Origin: Sternotherus odoratus
Taxonomy: Eukaryota; Chordata; Testudines; Kinosternidae
Assembly: GCA_032164245.1 (NCBI GenBank)
Contig: JAVMKO010000022.1
Span: 345,772 to 409,771 of the forward strand
Length of the DNA: 64,000 nucleotides
Direction: 5' to 3'
The position numbers were made by a program, and so were the translations under genes. Shown here piece after piece: positions 45,446 through 55,600 of the stretch. The number at the start of each line of letters is the position of its first letter. Position 1 is the stretch's first letter. The notes beneath the pieces were generated by a model that had not been told where the DNA came from, made no database searches, and saw only the letters and a program-made list of their open reading frames with translations.

Positions 45446-45475
45446 CTTGAGATCAAGTGTTGAAGCATCAGTCAA

Positions 45476-45539
45476 ATCAGATTAAACTGATAAGAACAGA
45501 AACTACATGTGATTTTAGCTCTAAAGAGCCGAGAAGCGA
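45476..45539 (-). pseudogene. U2 snRNA 5' fragment fused to the LINE (inner copy)
   Basis: On the minus strand it reads TCGCTTCTCGGCTCTTTAGAGC, then TAAAATCACATGTAG and CTGTTCTTATCAGTTTAATCTGAT. This aligns with U2 snRNA nucleotides about 2-65 (stem-loop I, branch-site recognition region, stem-loop IIa start). It is joined directly to the LINE 5' end. The branch-recognition GTAGTA is changed to GTAGTT, and stem-loop I has a two-base length increase that keeps pairing. It lacks the Sm site and 3' half, so it is not a functional snRNA gene. Confidence 0.88.
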
Positions 45540-45572
45540 AGTTTGGCACGGATCCGTGAACTTTTGGCACGG

Positions 45573-45654
45573 ATCAGATTAAACTGATAAATCAGATTAA
45601 ACTGATAAGAACAGAAACTACACGTGATCTTAGCTCTAAAGAGCCGAGAAGCGA
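45573..45654 (-). pseudogene. U2 snRNA 5' fragment (outer copy) plus partial duplicate
   Basis: 45591-45654 repeats the same U2 segment with GATCACGTGTAG, slightly closer to genuine U2 than the inner copy. 45573-45589 is an extra partial copy of ATCAGATTAAACTGATA. Between the two copies lies satellite A sequence (TTTGGCACGGATCCGTGAAC), and the same satellite sequence follows the outer copy. The arrangement is a tandem duplication of about 105-115 bp. Confidence 0.85.
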
Positions 45655-45655
45655 A

Positions 45656-46121
45656 GTTTGGCACGGATCCGTGAACTTTTGGCACGGATCCGTTTGTGAC
45701 AATTACTTCATATGAGCAACTATTTAACTTTCAATACTATGTCTGAATTGAGAATGCAATCCACATCTACCTTCAATTGTAAGGTACTGCAGAAATTTTG
45801 GCACGGATCTGTTCGTGAAAATTACTTCTTTATGGACAACATTTTCCCTATTATTGCTAGCGCCAAACTGAAAAAGCAATCTACATCTGTGTTCAATGTC
45901 TAGGTAAGGCAAGCGGTTCTTGCACAGATCCGTTAGTGAAAATTTCTTTACATGAGCTACTTTCCCCTCTTAATGTTAGCTCCAAACTGACAATGCAATC
46001 CACATCAGCATGTCATTTGAATGTATTACTGAACCTTTTATACGGATCCGTTTGTGGAAATGTCTTTCTATGAGCAAAGTTTTCCCTATTATAGCTAGTT
46101 GCAAACTGACAATGACCTTTC
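45656..46121 (+). repeat. Satellite A hinge block, copy 1
   Basis: From 45676, starting CTTTTGGCACGGATCCGTTTGTGAC, diverged A monomers run about 446 bp to the abrupt start of satellite B at about 46122. The block is almost identical to 52245-52690 and 62852-63299. It contains unusual monomers (CAACTATTTAACTTTCAATACT and GTACTGCAGAAATTTTGGC) that resemble those near 21480 and 22560. Confidence 0.9.
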
Positions 46122-49100
46122 TTCTGAATTTTGGAGTATTTTTCACCTTTTTGACCATTTATGTAAAATTCGAGAATTTATTGATTTTTGAGTCTTTTCT
46201 GAATTTTTGTTCATTTTTCAAAAATTCGAGGATTTTTAGACTATTTGAGCATTTTCTGAATTTTTGATGATTTTTTCACCGTTTTGATCATTTTTCAAAA
46301 ATTCGATTTTTTTTTAATTTTTGAGCCTTTTCTGAATTTTGGAGCATTTTTCACTTTTTCGGTCATTTTTCAAAAATTTGAGAATTTTTTTCATTTTTTG
46401 TCTTGTTGAATTTTTGACCATATTTCAGCGTTTTGATCATTTTTCAAGAATTAGAGTATTTTTTTCATTTTTGAGCCTTTTTCTGAATTTTTAATCATTT
46501 CTCACCTCTTTCATAATTTTTCAAAAATTCGAGAATTTTTTTGATTTTTTGAGCCTTTTCTGAATTTTGGAGCATTTTTCACCTTTTTGATCATTTATGA
46601 AAAATTCGAGAATTTTTTGAATTTTGAGCCTTTTCTGAATTTTTGACCATATTTCACCGTTTTGATCATTTTTCAAGAATTTGAGAATTTTTTTGATTTT
46701 TTTGAGCCTTTTCTGAATTTTGGAGCATTTTTCAATTTTTGGTCATTTTTCAAAAATTCGAGAATTTTTTTCATTTTTGAGCCTATTCTGAATTTTGGAG
46801 CATTTTTCACCTTTTTGATAATTTTTTTAAAATTTGAGAATTTTTTTGATTTTTTTGAGCCTTTTCTGAATTTTGGAGCATTTTTCAATTTTTGGTCATT
46901 TTTCAAAAATTCGAGAATTTTTTGACTTTTTGAGCGTTTTCTGAATTTTTGAACATTTTTCATCTTTTTAGTCATTTTTCAAAAATTCGATTTTTTTTTT
47001 AATTTTTGAGCCTTTTCTGAATTTTGGAGCATTTTTCACTTTTTCGGTCATTTTTCAAAAATTTGAGAATTTTTTTCATTTTTTGTCTTGTTGAATTTTT
47101 GACCATATTTCAGCGTTTTGATCATTTTTCAAGAATTAGAGAATTTTTTTGATTTTTGAGCCTTTTTCTGAATTTTTGACCATATTTCACCATTTTCATC
47201 ATTTTTCAAAAATTTGAGAATTTTTTTCATTTTTGAGCCTTTTTCTGAATTTTTAATCATTTCTCACCTCTTCCATAATTTTTCAAAAATTCGAGAATTT
47301 TTTTGATTTTTTGAGCCTTTTCTGAATTTTGGAGCATTTTTCACCTTTTTGATCATTTTTCAAAAATTCAAGAATTTTTTTCATTTTTGAGCCTTTTCTG
47401 AGTTCTGACCATTTTTCACCTTTTGGATCATTTTTTAAAAAATTGAGATTTTTTTTCATTTTTTTGAGTCTTTTCCAAATTTTTGAGCATTTTTCACTTT
47501 TTTGGTCATTTTTCAAGAATTTGAGAATTTTTTTGATATTTTGAACCTTTTCTGAATTTTGGAGCATTTTTCACCTTTTTGATCATTTTTCAAAAATTCG
47601 AGAATTTTTTTGATTTTTTGAGCCTTTTCTGAATTTTGGAGCATTTTTCACCTTTTTGATCATTTTTCAAGAATTAGAGAATTTTTTTGATTTTTGAGCC
47701 TTTTTCTGAATTTTTGACCATATTTCACCATTTTCATCATTTTTCAAAAATTTGAGAATTTTTTTCATTTTTGAGCCTTTTTCTGAATTTTTAATCATTT
47801 CTCACCTCTTTCATAATTTTTCAAAAATTCGAGAATTTTTTTGATTTTTTTGAGCCTTTTCTGAATTTTGGAGCATTTTTCAATTTTTGGTCATTTTTCA
47901 AAAATTCGAGAATTTTTTGACTTTTTGAGCGTTTTCTGAATTTTTGAACATTTTTCATCTTTTTAGTCATTTTTCAAAAATTCGATTTTTTTTTAATTTT
48001 TGAGCCTTTTCTGAATTTTGGAGCATTTTTCACTTTTTCGGTCATTTTTCAAGAATTAGAGAATTTTTTTGATTTTTGAGCCTTTTTCTGAATTTTTGAC
48101 CATATTTCACCATTTTCATCATTTTTCAAAAATTTGAGAATTTTTTTGATTTTTTGAGCCTTTTCTGAATTTTGGAGCATTTTTCACCTTTTTGATCATT
48201 TTTCCAAAATTCGAGAATTTTTTTTCATTTTTGAGCATTTTCTGAGTTCTGACCATTTTTCACCTTTTGGATCATTTTTTTAAAAATTAAGATTTTTTTT
48301 CATTTTTTTGAGTCTTTTCCGAATTTTTGAGCATTTTTCACTTTTTTGGTCATTTTTCAAAAATTTGAGAATTTTTTTGATTTTTTTGAACCTTTTCTGA
48401 ATTTTGGAGCATTTTTCACCTTTTTGATCATTTTTCAAAAATTCGAGAATTTTTTTCATTTTTTGAGCCTTTTCTGAATTTTGGAGCATTTTTCACCTTT
48501 TTGATCATTTTTCAAAAATTCGAGAATTTTTTTCATTTTTGAGCCTTTTCTGAATTTTGGAGCATTTTTCACCTTTTTGATCATTTATGAAAAATTTGAG
48601 AATTTTTTTCATTTTTTGAGTCTTGTTGAATTTTTGACCATATTTCACCGTTTTGATCATTTTTCAAGAATTTGAGAATTTTTTTGATTTTTTTTGTGCC
48701 TTTTCTGAATTTTGGAGCATTTTTCAATTTTTGGTCATTTTTCAAAAAATTTGAGAATTTTTTGACTTTTTGAGCGTTTTCTGAATTTTAGAACATTTTA
48801 CATCTTTTTAGTCATTTTTCAAAAATTTGATTTTTTTGAATTTTTGAGCCTTTTTCTGAATTTTTGATCATTTCTCCCCTCTTTCATAATTTTTCAAAAA
48901 TTCGAGAATTTTTTTGATTTTTTGAGCCTTTTCTGAATTTTGGAGCATTTTTCACCTTTTTGATCATTTTTCAAAAATTCGAGAATTTTTTTCATTTTTG
49001 AGCCTATTCTGAATTTTGGATCATTTTTCACCTTTTTGATCATTTATGAAAAATTTGAGAATTTTTTTCATTTTTTGAGTTTTGTTGAATTTTTGACCAT

Positions 49101-50019
49101 ATTTCACCGTTTTGATCATTTTTCAAGAATTTGAGAATTTTTTTTTAATTTTTGAGCCTTTTCTGAATTTTGGAGCATTTTTCACTTTTTCGGTCATTTT
49201 TCAAAAATTTGAGAATTTTTTTCATTTTTTGTCTTGTTGAATTTTTGACCATATTTCAGCGTTTTGATCATTTTTCAAGAATTAGAGAATTTTTTTGATT
49301 TTTTGAGCCTTTTCTGAATTTTGGAGCATTTTTCACCTTTTTGATCATTTTTCAAAAATTCGAGAATTTTTTTCATTTTTGAGCCTTTTCTGAGTTCTGA
49401 CCGTTGTTCACCTTTTGGATCATTTTTTAAAAATTTGAGATTTTTTTTCATTTTTTTGGCCTTTTCCGAATTTTTGAGCATTTTTCACTTTATTGGTCAT
49501 TTTTCAAGAATTCGAGAATTTTTTTGATTTTTTGAGCCTTTTCTGAATTTTGGAGCATTTTTCACCTTTTTGATCATTTTTCAAAAATTCGAGAATTTTT
49601 TTCATTTTTGAGCCTATTCTGAATTTTAGATCATTTTTCACCTTTTTGATCATTTATGAAAAAATTGAGATTTTTTTTGATTTTTTTGAGCCTTTCTGAA
49701 TTTTGGAGCATTTTTCAATTTTTGGTCATTTTTCAAAAATTCGAGAATTTTTTGATTTTTTGAGCCTTTTCTGAATTTTGGAGCTTTTTTCACCTTTTTG
49801 ATCATTTTTCAAAAATTCGAGAATTTTTTTACATTTTTCAGCCTTTTCTGAGTTCTGACCATATTTCACCGTTTTGATCATTTTTCAAGAATTTGAGAAT
49901 TTTTTTTATTTTTGAGCATTTTTTGAGTTCTGACCATTTTTCACGTTTTGGATCATTTTTCAAGAATTGAGAATTTTTTTGATTTTTTTAAGCTTTTTCT
50001 GAATTTTTGACCATCTTTT
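46122..50019 (+). repeat. Satellite B array, about 76-bp T-rich monomers
   Basis: The monomer can be written as four related 19-20-bp pieces: TTTTTGAGCCTTTTCTGAA, TTTTGGAGCATTTTTCACC, TTTTTGATCATTTTTCAAAA and ATTCGAGAATTTTTTTGAT. GGAGCATTTT recurs at 47331, 47561 and 47638, that is steps of about 76-77 bp. The + strand is strongly T-rich. Higher-order variants exist, for example GACTTTTTGAGCGTTTTCTG and CACTTTTTCGGTCATTTT. Lysine-rich short frames on the minus strand are composition artefacts. No gene is seen. Confidence 0.92.
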
Positions 50020-51480
50020 GAGACAGATCGGTTCGTGAAAACTTCTTTATATGAGCAACTTTTCCCCACTTACTGCTAGCACCAAACTGCCAATGTAATC
50101 TACATCTACATGGAGTTTGAATGTATTGCTGAGCTTTTGGTACAGATCCGTTCGTGAAAATTACTTTATATGCGACAATTTTTCCTATTACTGCTATCGC
50201 TATTCTGATAATGCAGTCCATTTCAGCATATCATTCGAATGTGTTACTGAACTTTTACCACGGATTCGTTCGTGAAAATTTCTTTATATGAACAACTTTT
50301 CCCCACTTACTGCTAGCGCCAAACTGCCAATGCAATCTACATTTCCATTTAGTTTGAATGTATTGCTGAACTTTTGGTACAGATTGGTTCTTTAAAAATT
50401 CTTTATATATGTAATTTTTTTTCCTATTACAGCTATCGCCATTCTGATAATGCAATCCATATCAGCATGTCATTTGAATGTATTACTGAACTTTTACAAC
50501 GGAACCGTTTGTGAAAATTTCTTTATATGAGCCAATATTCCCTATTACTGCTATCGCCATTTTGATAATCCAATCCAAATCTACATGGCATTTGAATGTA
50601 TTACTGAAATTTTACAACGGAACCGTTTGTGAAAATTTCTTTATATGAACAATTTTTCCCTATTGCTTCTAGCACCAAATTGACAATGCAATCTACATCT
50701 ACATGTCATTTGAATGTATTACTCAACTTTTACCACGGATTCGTTCGTGAAAATTTCTTTATCTGAGTAATTTTTTTCCTATTACTGCCAATGCGATTCT
50801 GAAATTCAATCAATATCAGTATCTCATTTGAATGTATCACTGAATTTTAAAAATGGATCCGTTCATGAAAATATTTTTATATGAGCAACTTGTCCCCACT
50901 TCCTGCTAGCGCCAAACTGCCAATGTAATCTACATCTACATGTAGTTTGAATGTATTGCTGAGCTTTTGGTACAGATCCGTTCGTGAAAATTACTTTATA
51001 TGAGCCAATTTTCCCTATTACTGGTATCGCCATTCTAATAATGCAATCCATATCAGCATGTCATTTGAATGTGTTACTGAACTTTTACCATGGATTCCTT
51101 CTTGAAAATTTCTTTATCTGAGTATATTTTTTCCTATTTCTTCCAATGCGATTCTGAAAATTCAATCAATATCAGTATTTCATGTGAATGTATCACTGAA
51201 TTTTAAAAGTGGATCCGTTCCTGAAAATTTCTTTAAATGAGCAACTTTTCCCCACTTACTGCTAGCGCCAAACTGCCAATGCAATCTATATTTCCATTTA
51301 GTTTGAATGTATTGCTGAACTTTTGGTACAGATTGGTTCTTTAAAAATTCTTTATATATGCAATTTTTTTCCCTATTACTACCAATGCCATTCCGAAAAT
51401 GCAATCTAAAGCTACATGTCATTTGAATGTATTACTGAACTTTTACCACGGATTCGTTCGTGAAAATTTCTTTCTATGAG
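50020..51480 (+). repeat. Satellite A array
   Basis: Resumes abruptly after satellite B at CCATCTTTTGAGACAGATCGG. The same B-to-A junction (CCATCTTTTCGGACAGATCGG) is found at about 60710. Monomers are of the types seen at 36.8-40.4 kb. Confidence 0.9.
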
Positions 51481-51692
51481 CAGAATCAGGGTGGTAGCCG
51501 TGTTAGTCTGGAATAGCAGAGTTAACAAAGTCCTGTGGCACCTTAAAGACTAACTATAAAGTTTTGAAGCATGAGCTTTCGTGGGCTAATACCCACTTCG
51601 TCGAAGTGGGTATTAGCCCACGAAAGCTCATGCTTCAAAACTTTATAGTTAGTCTTTAAGGTGCCACAGGACTTTGTTAACTTTTCTATGAG
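51471..51692. other. 10-bp target duplication around the Penelope-derived insertion
   Basis: TTTCTATGAG occurs at 51471-51480 and again at 51683-51692; removing the insertion and one copy restores the satellite monomer TTTCTATGAGCAATG. Confidence 0.85.
51481..51682. mobile_element. Penelope-derived inverted dimer (81-bp-arm palindrome)
   Basis: After a short leader containing GTGGTAGCCGTGTTAGTCTG, positions 51520-51600 and 51602-51682 form an essentially perfect inverted repeat around a single central T. Each arm is the Penelope-like terminal sequence (GTCCTGTGGCACCTTAAAGA, GAGCTTTCGTGGGCTAATAC), related to 8030-8110. There is no coding sequence. The two terminal fragments are joined head to head and flanked by a 10-bp duplication, so they entered as one retrotransposition event. 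Confidence 0.88.
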
Positions 51693-52689
51693 CAATGTTT
51701 CCCCATTTACTGCTAGCGCCAAACTGCCAATGTAATCTACATCTACATGGAGTTTGAATGTATTGCTGAGCTTTTCGTACAGATCCGTTCGTGAAAATTA
51801 CTTTATATGAGCCAATTTTTCCTATTACTGCTATCGCCATTCTGATAATGCAATCCATATCAGCATGTCATTTGAATGTATTACTGAACTTTTACCACGG
51901 ATTCGTTCGTGAAAATTTCTTTCTATGAGCAATGTTTCCCCTCTTACTGCTATCGCCAAACTGACAATGCAATCTACATTTACATTTAGTTTGAATGTAT
52001 TGCTGAACTTTTGGTACAGATTGGTTCTTTAAAAATTCCCTATATAAGCAATTTTGTTCCTATTACTGCCAATGCCAAACTGCCAATGCAATCTACATTT
52101 ACATTTAGTTTGAATGTATTGCTGAGTTTTTGGTACAGATCCATTAGTGAAAATGACTTTATATGAGCCAATTTTCCCTATTACTGCTATTGCCATTCTG
52201 CTAATGCAATCCATATCAGCATGTCATTTGAATGTATAACTGAACTTTTGGCACGGATCCGTTTGTGACAATTACTTCATATGAGCAACTATTTAACTTT
52301 CAATACTATGTCTGAATTGAGAATGCAATCCACATCAACCTTCAATTGTAAGGTACTGCAGAAATTTTGGCACGGATCTGTTCGTGAAAATTACTTCTTT
52401 ATGGACAACATTTTCCCTATTATTGCTAGCGCCAAACTAAAAAAGCAATCTACATCTGTGTTCAATGTCTAGGTAAGGCAAGCAGTTCTTGCACAGATCC
52501 GTTAGTGAAAATTTCTTTACATGAGCTACTTTTCCCCTCTTAATGTTAGCTCCAAACTGACAATGCAATCCACATCAGCATGTCATTTGAATGTATTACT
52601 GAACCTTTTATACGGATCCGTTTGTGGAAATGTCTTTCTATGAGCAAAGTTTTCCCTATTATAGCTAGTTGCAAACTGACAATGACCTT
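51683..52689 (+). repeat. Satellite A array ending in hinge block copy 2
   Basis: Ordinary monomers to 52244, then the hinge block of about 446 bp (52245-52690) leading to satellite B at the same junction, AATGACCTTTCTTCTGAATT. Confidence 0.9.
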
Positions 52690-55600
52690 TCTTCTGAATT
52701 TTGGAGTATTTTTCACCTTTTTGAACATTTATTAAAATTCGAGAATTTATTGATTTTTTATTCTTTTCTGAATTTTTGTTCATTTTTCAAAAATTCGAGG
52801 ATTTTTAGACTATTTGAGCATTTTCTGAATTTTTGATGATTTTTTCACCGTTTTGATCATTTTTCAAAAATTCGAGAATTTCTTGAATTTTTTAGCCTTT
52901 TTCTGAATTTGTGAGTTTTCACTTTTTTGATCACATCAAAAATTCTAGAAAAAATTATATATTGAGAATTTTTTTGATTTTTTTGAGCCTTTTCTGAATT
53001 TTGGAGCATTTTTCACCTTTTAGTTCATTTTTCAAAAATTTGAGACTTTTTTCATTTTTGAGCCTATTCTGAATTTTGGATCATTTTTCACCGTTTTGAT
53101 CATTTTTCAAAAATTTGAGAATTTTTTTGATTTTTTTGAGCCTTTTCTGAATTTTGGAGCATTTTTCAATTTTTGGTCATTTTTCAAAATTCGAGAATTT
53201 TTTGACTTTTTGAGCGTTTTCTGAATTTTTGAACATTTTTCATCTTTTTAGTCATTTTTCAAAAATTTGATTTTTTTTTAATTTTTGAGCCTTTTCTGAA
53301 TTTTGGAGCATTTTTCACTTTTTCGGTCATTTTTCAAAAATTTGAGAATTTTTTTCATTTTTGTCTTGTTGAATTTTTGACCATATTTCAGCGTTTTGAT
53401 CATTTTTCAAGAATTAGAGAATTTTTTTGATTTTTGAGCCTTTTTCTGACTTTTTGACCATATTTCATCATTTTCATCATTTTTCAAAAATTCGAGAATT
53501 TTTTTCATTTTTGAGCCTATTCTGAATTTTGGATCATTTTTCACCTTTTTGATCATTTACGAAAAATTCGAGAATTTTTTTGATTTTTTGAGCCTTTTCT
53601 GAATTTTGGAGCATTTTTCACCTTTTTGATCATTTTTCAAAAATTCGAGAATTTTTTTCATTTTTGAGCCTATTCTGAATTTTGGATCATTTTTCACCTT
53701 TTTGATCATTTATGAAAAATTTGAGAATTTTTTTCATTTTTTGAGTCTTGTTGAATTTTTGACCATATTTCACCATTTTGATCATTTTTCAAGAATTTGA
53801 TAATTTTTTTGATTTTTTTGTGCCTTTTCTGAATTTTGGAGCATTTTTCAATTTTTGGTCATTTTTCAAAAAATTCGAGAATTTTTTGACTTTTTGAGCG
53901 TTTTCTGAATTTTTGAACATTTTTCATCTTTTTAGTCATTTTTCAAAAATTCGATTTTTTTTGAATTTTTGAGCCTTTTTCTGAATTTTTGATCATTTCT
54001 CACCTCTTTCATAATTTTCAAAAATTCGAGTATTTTTGATTTTTGAGCCTTTTCTGAATTTTGGAGCATTTTTCACCTTTTTGATCATTTTTCAAAAATT
54101 CGAGAATTTTTTACATTTTTGAGCCTTTTCTGAGTTCTGACCATTTTTCACGTTTTGGATCATTTTTCAAAAATTTGAGATTTTTTTTATTTTTTTGAGT
54201 CTTGTTGAATTTTTGACCATATTTCACCATTTTGATCATTTTTCAGGAATTTGAGAATTCTTTTGATTTTTTGAGCCTTTTTTTAGTTTTGGAGTATTTT
54301 TCACCTTTTTGATCATTTATGAAAAATTTGAGAATTTTTTTCATTTTTTGAGTCTTGTTGAATTTTTGACCATATTTCACCGTTTTGATCATTTTTCAAG
54401 AAATTGAGAATTTTTTTGATTTTTTGTGGCTTTTCTGAATTTTGGGGCATTTTTCAATTTTTGGTCATTTTTCAAAAATTCGAGAATTTTTTGACTTTTT
54501 GAGCGTTTTCTGAATTTTTGAACATTTTTCACCTTTTTGATCATTTTTCAAAAATTCGAGAATTTTTTGATTTTTTGAGCCTTTTTGAGTTTTGGAGCAT
54601 TTTTCACCTTTTGGATCATTTATGAAAAATTTGAGAATTTTTTTCATTTTTTGAGTCTTGTTGAATTTTTCACCATATTTCACCGTTTTGATCATTTTTC
54701 AAGAATTTGAGATTTTTTTTGATTTTTTTGAGCCTTTTCTGAATTTTGGAGCATTTTTCAATTTTTGGTCATTTTTCAAAAATTCGAGAATTTTTTGACT
54801 TTTTGAGCGTTTTCTGAATTTTTGAACATTTTTCACCTTTTTGATCATTTTTCAAAAATTCGAGAATTTTTTGATTTTTTGAGCCTTTTTGAGTTTTGGA
54901 GCATTTTTCACCTTTTGGATCATTTATGAAAAATTTGAGAATTTTTTCATTTTTTGAGTCTTGTTGAATTTTTTACCATATTTCACCATTTTGATCATTT
55001 TTCAAGAATTTGAGAATTTTTTTGATTTTTTTGAGCCTTTTCTGAATTTTGGAGCATTTTTCAATTTTTGGTCATTTTTCAAAAATTCGAGAATTTTTTG
55101 ATTTTTTGAGCCTTTTCTGAATTTTGGAGCATTTTTCACCTTTTTCAGCCTTTTCTGAGTTCTGACCATATTTCACCGTTTTGATCATTTTTCAAGAATA
55201 TGAGAAGTTTTTTGATTTTTGAGCCTTTTTTGAGTTCTGACCATTTTTCACGTTTTGGATCATTTTTCAAAAATTCGAGAATTTTTTTCATTTTTTTGAG
55301 CCTTTTCTGAATTTTGGAGAATTTTTCACTTTTTTGGTCATTTTTCAAAATTTGAGATTTTTTTTGATTTTTGAGACTTGTTGAATTTTTGACCATATTT
55401 CAGCGTTTTGATCATTTTTCAAGAATTTGAGAATTTTTTTGATTTTTTTCAGCCTTTTCTGAATTTTGGAGCATTTTTCAATTTTTGGTCATTTTTCAAA
55501 AATTCGAGAATTTTTTCATTTTTTTGAGCCTTTTCCGAATTTTGAGTATTTTTCAATTTTTTGGTCATTTTTCAAAAATTTGAGCATTTTTTTCATTTTT

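Larger units (their letters stand above)
40368..45475 (-). mobile_element. Utopia-like (NeSL-group) LINE with restriction-like endonuclease
   Basis: A nearly full-length minus-strand element. It has an N-terminal region with a tandem repeat, two C2H2-type zinc fingers, reverse transcriptase, a CCHC motif and a C-terminal restriction-like endonuclease. The 3' end at about 40368 has AATAAAAATTTTAAA and runs directly into satellite A. The 5' end is joined to U2 snRNA-like sequence. Utopia elements are the known U2-targeting LINEs, and reptile copies are reported to be only sometimes flanked by U2. Assignment to Utopia rests on the U2 junction and the domain order; the general class (LINE with a restriction-like endonuclease) is certain from the motifs. 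Confidence 0.85.

Noticed and set aside
40368..45475. An R2 element in 28S ribosomal DNA
   Set aside because: No rRNA sequence flanks it; the flanks are satellite A and U2 snRNA-like sequence, and two zinc fingers plus the U2 head fit Utopia better.
45476..45654. A functional U2 snRNA gene
   Set aside because: Only the first 65 or so nucleotides are present, the branch-recognition sequence is changed, and the Sm site and 3' stem-loops are missing.
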